Counted from the stretch's first letter, positions 55,501-64,000 are shown. The stretch: 64,000 bases of DNA from JBEVJK01 sp963791325 (GCA_963791325.1 CAWBRU010000010.1:1-64000); one strand, 5' to 3'. The notes: generated from the letters alone by a model not told the origin. Translations and numbers: made by a program.

Positions 55501-56925
55501 TCAGTTGTAGGCGCGTTCGCCATGCGAGGAGATGTCGAGGCCCTCGCGCTCCGCCGCCTCGGGAAGCCGGAGCCCGATGAGCGCCCTGACGATGTAGAGC
55601 GACACGGCGGCAACGACGCCCGACCACACCACCGCGACGACCACCGCGGTGAGCTGGATCATGAACTGGCTGCCGATCGCATAGGTTTCCGCGCCCGGCC
55701 CGAAGCCGCCGAGCGCCGGCGCAGCGACGATCGCCGTGCCCAGCGCGCCGACCATGCCACCCACGCCGTGCACGCCGAACACGTCGAGCGAGTCGTCGTA
55801 TTTCAGCACCGGCTTCAGCCAGATCACCGCCCAGCAGCAGACCACAGCCGCCACCGCGCCGAGCACGATGGCGCCGACCGTTCCCGACAGGCCTGCGGCA
55901 GGGGTAATCGCGACCAGCCCGGCGACCGCCCCGGAGGCGCCGCCAAGCAGGCTGGCATGGCCGCGGACCACCTTTTCAGCCGCCGACCAGGCCAGCGCTG
56001 CGGCGGCCGTGGCAATGATGGTGTTGAGCAGCGCCTGGGCCGTCAGCCCATTGGCCTCGAGGTTGGAGCCGGCGTTGAAGCCGAACCAGCCGACCCACAG
56101 CAGGCAGGCGCCGATCATCGTGAAGGTCAGGTTGTGCGGCGCCATGTTCTCCTTCATGAAGCCGACGCGCGGCCCGACGATCAGCGCCGCGACCAGGCCG
56201 GCAATGCCTGAGTTGATGTGCACGACGGTGCCGCCGGCGAAATCGAGCGCGCCGAGGCCGAACAGGTAGCCGGACGGGGCGCTCGCCGCACTCGGGCCGC
56301 CCCACCACCAGACCATGTGGGCGATCGGCAGATAGGCGAAGGTGAACCACAGCGCCAGGAACAGCATCACCGCCCCGAATTTCATCCGCTCGGCCACCGC
56401 ACCGATAATCAGCGCCGGGGTGATCGCCGCAAACGTCAGCTGGAAGATGACGAAGCAGAGTTCGGGGATGAACACGCCCTTGGTGAAGGTCTCCGCCAGC
56501 GAATCCGGTGTGACGCCCATCAGGAACGCCTTGCTGAGCCCGCCGATGAACGGCGTCAAGGGCCCGGCCTGGTCGGCCGTCGCCGGCCCGCTGAAGGCCA
56601 GCGAGTAACCGTAGATCACCCACAGAATGGAAATCATCGAGAACCCGGCCAGCACCTGCATCAGCACCGACAGCATGTTCTTGGCGCGCACCAGCCCGCC
56701 GTAGAAGAGCGCCAGGCCCGGCAGCGTCATCAGGATGACCAGGATGGTTGAGACCAGCATCCATGCCGTATCGCCCTTGTCCGGCACCGGCGTTGCCGCG
56801 GCCGCATCGGCGGCCGCCGGCGCCGCTTCCTGGGCAAACGCTGCGGCCGTGCCGAGCGCACCTAGGATCACTGTGCCCAAAAGGGCCTTGCGCAGCCATG
56901 GCGCGGTTTGATTGCAAAGCGTCAT
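55501..56925 (-). CDS. amtB: Ammonium transporter
   Basis: 474 residues from the ATG at 56925 (GTGGAG seven to ten bases upstream). An N-terminal signal sequence and an alanine-rich stretch of 35 residues precede eleven helices. Signature parts are GLALFYGGLVRAKNMLSVLM, FQLTFAAITPALIIGAVAER, HMVWWWGG and DFAGGTVVHINSGIAGLVAA; the pore histidine pair should be in VVHINSG and FGVHGVGGM. It conducts ammonium and is blocked by GlnK. It follows glnK by 90 bases. Confidence 0.96.
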   Translation of the reverse strand: MTLCNQTAPWLRKALLGTVILGALGTAAAFAQEAAPAAADAAAATPVPDKGDTAWMLVSTILVILMTLPGLALFYGGLVRAKNMLSVLMQVLAGFSMISILWVIYGYSLAFSGPATADQAGPLTPFIGGLSKAFLMGVTPDSLAETFTKGVFIPELCFVIFQLTFAAITPALIIGAVAERMKFGAVMLFLALWFTFAYLPIAHMVWWWGGPSAASAPSGYLFGLGALDFAGGTVVHINSGIAGLVAALIVGPRVGFMKENMAPHNLTFTMIGACLLWVGWFGFNAGSNLEANGLTAQALLNTIIATAAAALAWSAAEKVVRGHASLLGGASGAVAGLVAITPAAGLSGTVGAIVLGAVAAVVCCWAVIWLKPVLKYDDSLDVFGVHGVGGMVGALGTAIVAAPALGGFGPGAETYAIGSQFMIQLTAVVVAVVWSGVVAAVSLYIVRALIGLRLPEAAEREGLDISSHGERAYN

Positions 56926-57015
56926 TTTCTTCTCCACGAAAATCTGTGACCTCGAGCAATTCCAGGACGATTGGGGGCGATCCGGCGTGCGGAAATCGCC
57001 GATGGGAAGAGCGGC

Positions 57016-57354
57016 CTAGAGTGCGTCTGCATCGGTCTCGCCGGTGCGGATCCGCACCGCCTGGTCGATCGAGAACACGAAGATTTTGCCGTCGCCGATC
57101 TGTCCGGTCTTGGCGGCCACGGTGATCGCGTCGACCGCCCGGTCGGCCATGTCGGCGGCAACTGCGACCTCGATCTTGATCTTCGGCAAGAAGCTCACGG
57201 CATATTCAGCGCCGCGATAGATCTCGGTGTGCCCCTTCTGCCGGCCATAGCCTTTGACTTCGGTAACAGTCAGCCCCTGAATTCCTATGGCAGTCAGCGC
57301 TTCGCGCACCTCGTCGAGCTTGAACGGCTTGATGATGGCCATCACGATTTTCAT
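57016..57354 (-). CDS. glnK: Nitrogen regulatory protein P-II
   Basis: 112 residues, canonical length. It starts MKIVMAIIKPFKLDEVREAL; the T-loop has the uridylylated Y51 (HTEIYRGAEY), and TGQIGDGKIFVFSIDQAVRI closes the ATP/2-oxoglutarate site. GlnK senses nitrogen status and plugs AmtB when ammonium rises. The pairing with amtB on the same strand identifies it as glnK rather than glnB. A sigma-54 promoter lies upstream. Confidence 0.96.
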   Translation of the reverse strand: MKIVMAIIKPFKLDEVREALTAIGIQGLTVTEVKGYGRQKGHTEIYRGAEYAVSFLPKIKIEVAVAADMADRAVDAITVAAKTGQIGDGKIFVFSIDQAVRIRTGETDADAL

Positions 57355-57427
57355 AAAGTTTGACCTTGTGTTCTGACGGATCCCATTGCGCGGCGCCGCC
57401 AACCACCGCCGGCGCATGCAGCGACTA

Positions 57428-57443
57428 TTCAAGCTCCGTGCCA
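57428..57443 (-). promoter_or_regulatory. Sigma-54 (RpoN) promoter of glnK-amtB
   Basis: On the minus strand the sequence is TGGCACGGAGCTTGAA, against the consensus TGGCACG-N4-TTGCA: the -24 block is perfect, and the -12 block has TTGAA in place of TTGCA at the correct spacing. It is about 75 bases before the glnK ATG. RpoN/NtrC control of glnK-amtB is well established in proteobacteria. Confidence 0.7.
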
Positions 57444-57559
57444 GTTGCGCCACTGCCGGCAAAATTGCGGGAATCCGGCGAGCGCGGCACGCTCCGGCCG
57501 CGGCCGCCGCTGTCACCGTAAGCAGTCTGCCTAAATCGTGTGCAGATCGAAGAGGGTGC

Positions 57560-58432
57560 CTACCGGCTAGGCTTGCTTCGGATGCGGATTAGCCCTTCCT
57601 GCGCCACCGAGGCGATCAGGGTGCCGTCCTCGGCATAGAGCGAGCCGCGGGTAAAGCCGCGCGATCCGGACGAGGAGGGGGTGTCCTGGCTATAGAGCAG
57701 CCAGCCGTCCAGACTGTGGGGCCGGTGAAACCACATGGCATGGTCGAGGCTTGCCACCTGCAGGTCGGCGTCGAACACGGCTCGGCCGTGCGGAAAGGTC
57801 GAGGTGTCGAGCAAGGTCATGTCCGACAGATAGGCGAGCACCGCCGACTGGGTGGCGCGGTCGTCGGGCACAGGCCCGACGGTGCGGATCCAGATGTTCT
57901 GCTCCGGCGGCAGCTTCTCGCGGCTGGTGTAGTGCTCGAGCGTCACGGGCCGGATGTCGAGCGGCCGCTCGCGCGCCCAGAACCGCCGGATCGCCTCCGG
58001 CGCATGCTCGGCGCGGGCGAGCAGCTCGCGCTGGCTCTCCAGCTGCGCCGGCCCGGGCACGTCGCGCGGCATCGGAATCTGATGCTCGAGGCCTTGCTCG
58101 TCGACTTGGAAGGAGGCTTCGAGCGAAAAGATTGCCTGGCCGTGCTGAATGGCGGTCACCCGCCGGGTGGTGAAGCTGCCGCCGTCGCGCAGCCGCTCGA
58201 CCTCGTAGATGATCGGCAAGGTGGTGTCGCCCGGCCGCATGAAATAGGCGTGCAGCGAATGGACATGGCGTGTCGGCTCGACGGTCCGCTGAGCCGCAAC
58301 CAGGGCCTGGCCGATGACTTGACCGCCGAACACGCGCTGCCAGTTCACCTTCGGGCTGCGACCGCGATACAGATTGTGCTCGAGCTGTTCGAGGTCGAGA
58401 ATGCTGAGCAGTTCGTGCATGGCAGCAGACAT
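57560..58432 (-). CDS. tesB: Acyl-CoA thioesterase II
   Basis: 290 residues from the ATG at 58432, starting MSAAMHELLSILDLEQLEHN. The double hot-dog fold is recognised by GRSPKVNWQRVFGGQVIGQA and HSLHAYFMRPGDTTLPIIYE in the first half, and SLDHAMWFHRP (catalytic aspartate) and SRGFTRGSLYAEDGTLIASV in the second. It hydrolyses medium- and long-chain acyl-CoA. It is divergent from the FAD monooxygenase gene with 81 bases between. Frames running further upstream are antisense to that gene. Confidence 0.95.
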   Translation of the reverse strand: MSAAMHELLSILDLEQLEHNLYRGRSPKVNWQRVFGGQVIGQALVAAQRTVEPTRHVHSLHAYFMRPGDTTLPIIYEVERLRDGGSFTTRRVTAIQHGQAIFSLEASFQVDEQGLEHQIPMPRDVPGPAQLESQRELLARAEHAPEAIRRFWARERPLDIRPVTLEHYTSREKLPPEQNIWIRTVGPVPDDRATQSAVLAYLSDMTLLDTSTFPHGRAVFDADLQVASLDHAMWFHRPHSLDGWLLYSQDTPSSSGSRGFTRGSLYAEDGTLIASVAQEGLIRIRSKPSR

Positions 58433-58513
58433 GGCGACATCCGGCCGGTGATGGAACCGGCCGGTTCGAACAGGACGGCAGAGCGAAGTCAAGGCGGTTC
58501 GAGGAGAGCGACG

Positions 58514-59773
58514 ATGGTTGAGAGCGCGGCTGAAGGCGGATCTTCCGGCGCACGGGAATCGCGTCTCGACGTCTTGGTGGCCGGCGCCGGCTATGTCGGA
58601 CTCGCCGCGGCGGTCTCGATCCGCGCTGCCCGCCCCAACCTCAGCGTCGCCGTGGTCGATGCCGCGCCGCCCGGCGCCTGGCAGCGCGACAGCCGCGCCT
58701 CGGCGATCGCCGCGGCCGCCGGCCGCATGCTCGCCCAGCTCGGCTGCTGGGACGAGATCGCCGCGGAGGCCCAGGCGATCACCGAGATGATCATCACCAA
58801 TTCGCGCACCAGCGACCCCGTGCGGCCGGTGTTTCTCACCTTCGGCGGCGAGGTCGCCCCGGGCGAGCCGTTCGCCCACATGGTCGCCAACAAGGTGCTC
58901 AATGCGGCGCTGCGCCGCCAAGCCGCCGCGCTCGGCATCGACATCATCGAAGGCGTCGGCGTGCAGGCCTTCGAGCGTGGCCACGCCAGTATGCGCGTCC
59001 ATCTGGCCGACGGGGTGGTGTTCGATACCCGGCTCCTGGTCGCCGCCGACGGCGTCAACTCCAAGCTGCGTGCGCTGGCCGGCATCAAGACGGTGGATTT
59101 CGATTACGGCCAATCGGGCATCGTCTGCACCGTCCGCCACGAGCGTCCGCATGGCGGTCGCGCCGAGGAGCATTTCCTGCCGGCCGGCCCGTTCGCAATC
59201 CTGCCGCTCACCGGCGACCGGTCCTCGATCGTATGGACGGAGCGCAGCAAGGATGCCGAGCGGCTGGTCGCCGCCGACGAGCTCATTTTCGAGACCGAGC
59301 TCGAACAGCGCTTCGGACTTCAGCTCGGCGAGCTCAAGCTCGAAGGCAAGCCGCGCGCCTGGCCGCTCGGCCTGAAGCTGGCCCGCGCTTTCGTCGCGCC
59401 GCGTTTCGCGCTGGCCGGCGATGCCGCGCACGGCATTCACCCGATCGCCGGCCAGGGCCTCAATCTCGGCTTCAAGGACGTCGCGGCACTGGCCGAAACG
59501 GTGGTCGAGGCCGACCGGCTCGGCCAGGATATCGGGGCGCTCGACGTGCTGGAACGCTACGAACGGTGGCGCCGCTTCGACACCGTCCAGATGGGCCTGA
59601 CCACCGACCTGCTCAACCGGCTGTTCTCCAACGATCTCGCTCCGCTGCGCGCGGCCCGCGACTTCGGCCTTGGCCTGGTCGACCGCATCCCGCGGCTGAA
59701 GCGCTTCTTCATCGAGCAGGCCGCCGGTCTGTCGGGGCCGACGCCGCGTCTGCTGCGCGGCGAGGCGATCTAG
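58514..59773 (+). CDS. FAD-dependent ubiquinone-type monooxygenase (UbiH/UbiF/COQ6 family)
   Basis: 419 residues from the ATG at 58514, preceded by GAGGAGAG. The dinucleotide motif is VLVAGAGYVGLAAAVSIR; the middle motif is LVAADGVNSKLR, and the second FAD motif is FALAGDAAHGIHPIAGQGLN with LGFKDVAAL. This is the signature of the ubiquinone hydroxylase family, which adds hydroxyls to the quinone ring. Which ring position is unclear, as alphaproteobacterial members differ (UbiL, UbiM, UbiH, UbiF). Divergent from tesB, as in related genomes. Confidence 0.92.
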   Translation: MVESAAEGGSSGARESRLDVLVAGAGYVGLAAAVSIRAARPNLSVAVVDAAPPGAWQRDSRASAIAAAAGRMLAQLGCWDEIAAEAQAITEMIITNSRTSDPVRPVFLTFGGEVAPGEPFAHMVANKVLNAALRRQAAALGIDIIEGVGVQAFERGHASMRVHLADGVVFDTRLLVAADGVNSKLRALAGIKTVDFDYGQSGIVCTVRHERPHGGRAEEHFLPAGPFAILPLTGDRSSIVWTERSKDAERLVAADELIFETELEQRFGLQLGELKLEGKPRAWPLGLKLARAFVAPRFALAGDAAHGIHPIAGQGLNLGFKDVAALAETVVEADRLGQDIGALDVLERYERWRRFDTVQMGLTTDLLNRLFSNDLAPLRAARDFGLGLVDRIPRLKRFFIEQAAGLSGPTPRLLRGEAI

Positions 59774-59846
59774 ACTGCCCCGGCTTGCAGCCGGTCCACA
59801 GGTGGTGTTCCTTGGTCGCCCATCCCAACCGCCAAGGAGAACCACC

Positions 59847-60272
59847 ATGGACCGTCAAGCGACAGCTGTCTGGAAAGGCACCCTCAAGGAAGGCAGCGGC
59901 ACGATCGATACCCAGAGCGGGGCCTTCAAGGCCGCGCCCTATTCGTTCAAGGGCCGCTTCGAAGACGAAAGCGGTCGGTCGGGCACCAACCCGGAAGAGC
60001 TGATCGCGGCCGCCCATGCCGCTTGCTATGCCATGCAGCTCTCGCACTTCCTTGCCGAAAACGGCACGCCGGCCGATCGCCTCGAGGCGAAGGCAGTGGT
60101 CACGCTGGTTCCCGGCACCGGCATCACCGGCAGCGCCCTGACGCTGGTGGGCGCCGTCCCCGGCATCGACGCCGGCAAGTTCCGGGAGCTCGCCGATAAG
60201 GCCAAGCAGGAATGCCCGGTCTCGAAGGCGCTCGGCGCCATCAAGGTGACGCTCGACGCCCGCCTGGCCTGA
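59847..60272 (+). CDS. osmC: OsmC-family peroxiredoxin
   Basis: 141 residues from the ATG at 59847, with AAGGAGAA eight bases before it. The two reactive cysteines lie in AAAHAACYAMQLSHFL and AKQECPVSKAL, and the arginine region is KGRFEDESGRSGTNPEELIA. The OsmC subgroup reduces organic hydroperoxides with a dihydrolipoyl or thiol donor. Transcribed 73 bases after the monooxygenase on the same strand. A hairpin at about 60294-60319 may end it. Confidence 0.95.
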   Translation: MDRQATAVWKGTLKEGSGTIDTQSGAFKAAPYSFKGRFEDESGRSGTNPEELIAAAHAACYAMQLSHFLAENGTPADRLEAKAVVTLVPGTGITGSALTLVGAVPGIDAGKFRELADKAKQECPVSKALGAIKVTLDARLA

Positions 60273-60457
60273 GCGCGATCCGGCCTAAAAACGGGGTTCG
60301 GCATGCGCTATGCCGGACCTCCTGCCGCCCGCTTGGCAGTTTGTGAAAGCCTAAATCGATTGGGCCGAAACGGAGCGCCGGCGGGTCCGGCCTCTTCGCA
60401 ACCAAAATTCTTTGCGCATCGTTACACTGGTTGAAAACCAGCCATCGGGAGGAAACG

Positions 60458-61579
60458 ATGCTGCAGTTCAGCGAGCCGCGGTCGCTCAAGGTGCCGCGTG
60501 GGGCTCGCACACTCACCCTGATCGACATTACCCGCGAGGCAGCCGAGCTCGACGCCTTTGCCGGCCATGAGCAGATTTGGCTCGGCCGCGACATCGATCG
60601 CGGGCTGACCGCCATCGTCGCCATCCACAACACCGCGCTTGGGCCGGCGCTCGGCGGCACCCGGATCTGGCCGCACGAGTCCTTCGCTGCGGCGCTGACC
60701 GATGCCCTCAGGCTGTCGCGCGGCATGACCTTGAAGGCAGCCGTCGCCGGCGTGCCCTTCGGCGGCGGCAAAGCGGTGATCATGGCCGATGCCAAGACCG
60801 AGAAGACGGCCGAGCTTTTGGAGGCCTACGCCGATGTGCTGGTCTCGCTGGAAGGCCAGTTCTTCACCGGCGAGGATGTCGGCCTGTCGCTCGGCGATGC
60901 CGACTTCCTGCGCCGCCGCGCCACCAACGTGACCGGCACCACCGCCGGCGGCAGCGGCAACCCGTCGCCGGTCACCGCCCATGGCGTGTTCCTCGGGCTG
61001 CAGGCGGCGCTCCGGCATCAGCGCGGGACGCACGAGCTCGACGGCATCCGCGTCGCCGTTCAGGGTCTAGGCTCCGTCGGTCTGGCGTTGGCGGCGGAAC
61101 TGCATCGCCGTGGCGCGCGGCTGACAGTGGCCGACATCGATGCGGCCAGGCTGGAGCAGGCTCGCGCCCGGTTTGATGCGGCCTGCGTCGGCCCCGAGGA
61201 GATCCTCGCCGCCGACGTCGATATATTTGCGCCCTGCGCGCTCGGCGGCGTGTTGTCCGGCGACACCATTCCTGCCTTGAAGGCCTCGATCGTCGCCGGC
61301 TCGGCCAACAACCAGCTCGCCCGGCACGACGATGCCGGCCGATTGCGGGAGCGGGGCATTCTCTATGCACCGGATTATGTCATCAACGCCGGCGGCCTTA
61401 TCAATGTGGCGGCCGAGCTTGCGCCCGGCGGCTATGATGCCGAGGCGACCATGGCGAAGGTGGCCGAGATTCCGGCAACGCTGGCGCGGATCTTCGAGCG
61501 TTCCGATGCCGAGCGCCTCGCCACCAATGACGTCGCCCAGGCGATCGCCATGGAGCGCATCAACGCCGGCCGGCACTGA
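60458..61579 (+). CDS. Leu/Phe/Val-type amino acid dehydrogenase
   Basis: 373 residues from the ATG at 60458, which has GGGAGGAAACG just before it. The catalytic lysine is in AGVPFGGGKAVIMADA, and the conserved aspartate region is FFTGEDVGLSLGDADFL. The NAD domain has VAVQGLGSVGLALAAELHRR. The C-terminal part has SANNQLARHDDAGRLRERGI and YVINAGGLINVAAEL. This is the leucine/phenylalanine/valine dehydrogenase clade of Glu/Leu/Phe/Val dehydrogenases, which deaminates branched or aromatic amino acids. Monocistronic. Confidence 0.93.
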   Translation: MLQFSEPRSLKVPRGARTLTLIDITREAAELDAFAGHEQIWLGRDIDRGLTAIVAIHNTALGPALGGTRIWPHESFAAALTDALRLSRGMTLKAAVAGVPFGGGKAVIMADAKTEKTAELLEAYADVLVSLEGQFFTGEDVGLSLGDADFLRRRATNVTGTTAGGSGNPSPVTAHGVFLGLQAALRHQRGTHELDGIRVAVQGLGSVGLALAAELHRRGARLTVADIDAARLEQARARFDAACVGPEEILAADVDIFAPCALGGVLSGDTIPALKASIVAGSANNQLARHDDAGRLRERGILYAPDYVINAGGLINVAAELAPGGYDAEATMAKVAEIPATLARIFERSDAERLATNDVAQAIAMERINAGRH

Positions 61580-61614
61580 GCCGCAGGCCAGCCATGCCTG
61601 CCGCGATGGCACGC

Positions 61615-61971
61615 CTATCTGCGGCAGGTGATCGGCTCCTTGCCGTTCTTCATCAGCAAGGCCTCCTGGCCCTCGACCACCAGCGCGTAGGGCGCTTCAC
61701 CGAAGCGGCTGTGCTGGGTGGGCGGCGAGGCCGGCAGGTCGACCATCGTGCCGTCGGGCTCGGTAACGTGCACCGAGGTGGTGTGGTTCTCGATGGTCAG
61801 ACGGCCGTCGCTGCCGCAGTCATACGTCGCCAGCGGCGGCTGTGCCGTGCTGGTATCGGCGATCAGAGAGGCTGCCTTGTCGCTGCCCTTCGGCACGCAG
61901 CCCTGGAGCAAACCAGCCATCGCCATCAAGCCTAGATAAGACGCTACGCAAACGCTTGTCTTTGAGATCAT
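61615..61971 (-). CDS. MliC-like lipoprotein
   Basis: 118 residues. The signal peptide ends with the lipobox LLQGC, so cysteine 25 is lipidated. After a 25-residue linker the domain has ATYDCGSDGRLTIENHT and YALVVEGQEALLMKNGKEPI and ends TCRR: the first and last cysteines of the MliC fold (membrane-bound inhibitor of C-type lysozyme), which usually pair. The serine-rich loop that inserts into lysozyme is poorly marked, so inhibition is not certain. It converges with the dehydrogenase gene. Confidence 0.75.
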   Translation of the reverse strand: MISKTSVCVASYLGLMAMAGLLQGCVPKGSDKAASLIADTSTAQPPLATYDCGSDGRLTIENHTTSVHVTEPDGTMVDLPASPPTQHSRFGEAPYALVVEGQEALLMKNGKEPITCRR

Positions 61972-61983
61972 GCGGCGCAGGCT

Positions 61984-62088
61984 AGAGCAATTCCAGGAAA
62001 AGTGGCAACGGTTTTCCGCCCGGAATTGCGGGAAAACAAAGGCTTAGAACCGGTCAGCGAGTCGAAGAAACGCTGACCGGTCGAGTGG
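61984..62088 (+). repeat. Dispersed palindromic intergenic repeat, copy 3
   Basis: The unit reads GAGCAATTCCAGGAAAAGTG, CAACGGTTTTCCGCCCGGAA, then TTGCGGGAAAACAAAGGCTT and a tail with GCGAGTCGAAGAAACGCTGA. It is the same unit as at 18029 and 44972, all in the same orientation. The gap 61972-62293 otherwise has no gene. Confidence 0.8.
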
Positions 62089-62293
62089 AAATCCGGGCAA
62101 GAGGAATCGCTTTTCTCGCGGGTAAGATCGCGTCGGAAGACCGTGATCGCAGGGCCATAAAGTGGAGATCCCTGGGCGCTCTGAACGACCGTTAACCATC
62201 CCCGCCGAGACCGCGTTTGGCCCCGCCGCCCCTCTTCAGCCATGGTTAAGAAAAGGTTAACATCGCCCTGGGCACACATCTGGGGTTGAAGAG

Positions 62294-62680
62294 ATGCAAA
62301 ATGGCGAACTTCGAATGCGCGGCGGCATGGCCGCTCTCTGCGTCGGCCTGCTTAGCGCGGCGGCGGCCATGCCGGCCGCGGCGGGCGGTCTCGGCGAGCA
62401 GGTCTATGCCGATTCCTTCGGCAATCTCGTCGTCCAGAGCCCCTACGGCACCAAGCGCATCATCGTCGGCGAAGGCAGGCGGGCCAAGGCGCTGGCCGCC
62501 TTCACTGCGCCCCGGCATCCGGCGAGCCGCCCCTCGCCCGCGCCGGCCGGCGGCGGCATCGACCGTTTCGGCTATTTCCACGACAGCTGCTACCGCCCGG
62601 CCGTGCTGATCAAGGGCCGCAGCTATATGTACGGCCTGCCGGAAGGCTTCGTTCCCGAGCCCGCCGGCCATTGCAGCTGA
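62294..62680 (+). CDS. Small exported protein of unknown function
   Basis: 128 residues. A signal peptide (MAALCVGLLSAAAAMPAAA) ends near residue 30; ATGs at 62315 and 62327 are alternative starts. The mature part has QVYADSFGNLVVQSPYGTKR and then IIVGEGRRA, a proline/alanine stretch, and a C-terminal DSCYRPAVLIKGRSYMYGLP with a final cysteine that could pair with the earlier one. I know no function. It is convergent with the diguanylate cyclase gene. Confidence 0.6.
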   Translation: MQNGELRMRGGMAALCVGLLSAAAAMPAAAGGLGEQVYADSFGNLVVQSPYGTKRIIVGEGRRAKALAAFTAPRHPASRPSPAPAGGGIDRFGYFHDSCYRPAVLIKGRSYMYGLPEGFVPEPAGHCS

Positions 62681-62710
62681 GCTGAAATCCCGGGACAAGC
62701 GGCCAGCGGT

Positions 62711-63904
62711 TCAACCGGCCGCGGTACGCATCGGCGGATTGCGAAGCGGCGGTTGCGAGACCCGCACGCAGTCGCGGCCGTTGTTCTTCGCCTCGTAGAG
62801 CGACAGGTCGGCACGGCGCAGCACATCGCCGATGGTCTCGGCCGGCATCAGCTCGGCCACCCCGAAACTCGCGGTGACGCGCAGCTCGGCCGGCGCCCCG
62901 GCAATCGCCTGCAGGGCGAAGCCGCTGCGCGCGCCTTCGGCGAAGAGCCGGGCCGCGGCGGCACCGGTTCCCGGAAGGACGACCGCGAATTCCTCGCCGC
63001 CGAGCCGGCCGACGATGGCGTCGGGCGCGACGGCAGCGCTCAGGAAGCGGCCGAAGCCGCTGATGACGGCATCGCCGGCCGCATGGCCGTAGCTGTCGTT
63101 GACCCGCTTGAAATTGTCGAGGTCGGCGATCACGATCGCCAGCGGCCGATGGCTGCGCAAGGCCTCCCGCACGGCGTGATGGGCATGTTCCTCGAAGCCG
63201 CGCCGGTTGAGCAGCCCCGAGAGCACGTCGATTTTGGAGCGGGCGGTGGCATCGCTGAGCAGCAGTCGCGCCAGCAGCGACAGCAGCAGGAGCGCCACCG
63301 CCAGGAAGAACACCGTGCCCAGCGATTGCGATAACAGCGCATAGCTGCTGTTGATGTAGTCCTGCGGACGGTTGCCCTCCCCGCCGTAGGCGAGCACCAG
63401 GAACGGCCGGCTGGCAAATTGCAGGGCAGACAGCACCAAAAGGATGAGCAGAGCGTTGTCGCTCAGCTGCCGCTGCTTTGCCTTGAGCAGGACATGGACG
63501 CCGACGCATTGCAAGGCGATCAGCGGCAGCTGGTAGGAGATCAGCCGGAGAGGCGCATTCCGCGGCAGGACCTGGATCGCATAGTCGATGATCCCCGTGG
63601 CGATCAAAAGGCCAGCCAGCACTTTCCACGGCACCGCCGCGCGGTACATCTTTGCCAGGCCGACATCAAGCGCCGCCAGCGCGCCGGCCAGGCAGAGTGC
63701 AGCCGCGGTTACGGCCAGCCGGGCATCGGTCAAGGATGGGATGAACGCCTCGATGACGAAGAAGCCCGCGCCGACGCCATAGGCCAGCGCCATCCAGCGG
63801 GCTTCGGAGCGGCAGCGGTCGTAGCCGGCAAGCATCTGAAACGCCACCGACAGCAATATCGTCGCAAACAGGTTGATGCCCAGGATAAACCCTGCAGCGC
63901 TCAT
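62711..63904 (-). CDS. Membrane diguanylate cyclase (GGDEF)
   Basis: 397 residues from the ATG at 63904. Six or seven helices occupy residues 1-220, a 7TM-type sensing domain without a recognised extracytoplasmic part. The catalytic GGDEF domain starts near SKIDVLSGLLNRRGFEEHAH and has IADLDNFKRVNDSYGHAAGD and RLGGEEFAVVLPG (active GGEEF), ending DLSLYEAKNNGRD. No RxxD inhibitory site was seen before GGEEF, and no EAL domain. It makes cyclic di-GMP. The frame stays open beyond the ATG toward the window edge. Confidence 0.92.
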   Translation of the reverse strand: MSAAGFILGINLFATILLSVAFQMLAGYDRCRSEARWMALAYGVGAGFFVIEAFIPSLTDARLAVTAAALCLAGALAALDVGLAKMYRAAVPWKVLAGLLIATGIIDYAIQVLPRNAPLRLISYQLPLIALQCVGVHVLLKAKQRQLSDNALLILLVLSALQFASRPFLVLAYGGEGNRPQDYINSSYALLSQSLGTVFFLAVALLLLSLLARLLLSDATARSKIDVLSGLLNRRGFEEHAHHAVREALRSHRPLAIVIADLDNFKRVNDSYGHAAGDAVISGFGRFLSAAVAPDAIVGRLGGEEFAVVLPGTGAAAARLFAEGARSGFALQAIAGAPAELRVTASFGVAELMPAETIGDVLRRADLSLYEAKNNGRDCVRVSQPPLRNPPMRTAAG

Positions 63905-64000
63905 CTTGCTGGCCCCACTCGAGCGCACTAGACCACAGCGGGGCCAAAGAAACGTTAACGGTCGCGAGACCAGGAGAAGCCCGCAACGGCCAAGCACCCG

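Noticed and set aside
57560..59848. Minus-strand frame running continuously from tesB through the whole FAD monooxygenase gene
   Set aside because: Only the part to 58432 is TesB. The rest is antisense to a gene with complete FAD motifs; GC-rich codon use leaves such antisense frames open.
62000..62279. Minus-strand frame ending in SRNSGRKTVATFPGIAL and the similar one near 45000
   Set aside because: These are translations of the dispersed palindromic repeat, not genes.

Overview
The window looks like a chromosomal segment of a high-GC alphaproteobacterium, most likely Hyphomicrobiales (Rhizobiales) near the Bradyrhizobium/Xanthobacteraceae relatives. This is inferred from gene content and order: ftsK-lolA-xth, rimM-trmD-rplS, ccmABCD-ccmG beside acnA, glnK-amtB beside tesB and an FAD monooxygenase, an IalB protein, and a dispersed palindromic intergenic repeat of a type common in this order. 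No rRNA gene, intact tRNA gene, CRISPR array, insertion sequence or complete phage gene was found.

Region A (1-14410) is accessory in character. It is less GC-rich than the rest (53% in one 60-base row counted at 1321 against 67% in one at 22201), gene-sparse and rich in decayed genes. It holds a beta-hydroxyacid-dehydrogenase-like gene cut by the window edge, a Gfo/Idh/MocA oxidoreductase, a frameshifted hoxX-like gene, a LytTR membrane regulator, a C-terminal ftsZ remnant back to back with an aldose 1-epimerase remnant, a cold shock gene, a c-type cytochrome with a small exported protein and a divergent Crp/Fnr regulator, a small cysteine-containing exported protein, an exported intradiol dioxygenase, an adenylate cyclase/TPR protein and an O-methyltransferase. 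It ends at 14411-14458, a 48-base 3' fragment of tRNA-Gly(GCC). That is the usual scar of tyrosine-recombinase integration, so region A is read as one end of an integrated (and eroding) island continuing past base 1. No integrase is visible; it would be expected at the other end.

Region B (14459-26350): panE, a very small lipoprotein, holA, a HAD hydrolase, then a carbohydrate or sugar-acid module (FadR-type regulator, NAD-dependent epimerase/dehydratase, beta-hydroxyacid dehydrogenase, periplasmic binding protein, ABC ATPase, permease, short-chain dehydrogenase), followed by a polar amino acid ABC binding protein and permease.

Region C (26430-47445): rplS, trmD, rimM, xerC, cytochrome c maturation ccmABCD-ccmG, acnA, an N-acetyltransferase, a Bax-inhibitor-1-like protein, an ABC exporter of the YbbAP/LolD type divergent from a TesA-like esterase, thpR, a DUF1232 protein, an IalB-like protein, rlmN, a LysE exporter, an exported hypothetical protein and argG.

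Region D (47442-64000): an L,D-transpeptidase-fold protein, a response regulator with no adjacent kinase, a stand-alone cyclic-nucleotide-binding protein, xth, lolA, ftsK, mgtE, amtB-glnK with a recognisable sigma-54 promoter, tesB, an FAD-dependent ubiquinone-type monooxygenase, an OsmC-family peroxidase, a Leu/Glu-type amino acid dehydrogenase, an MliC-like lipoprotein, a small exported protein and a membrane diguanylate cyclase. Most of B-D is conserved housekeeping. The best leads are the tRNA-Gly scar, the decaying hoxX and ftsZ genes, the CRP-shaped palindromes at 8129 and 9110, and a possible proline-containing leader ORF before mgtE. I did not find a clearly new multi-gene system.
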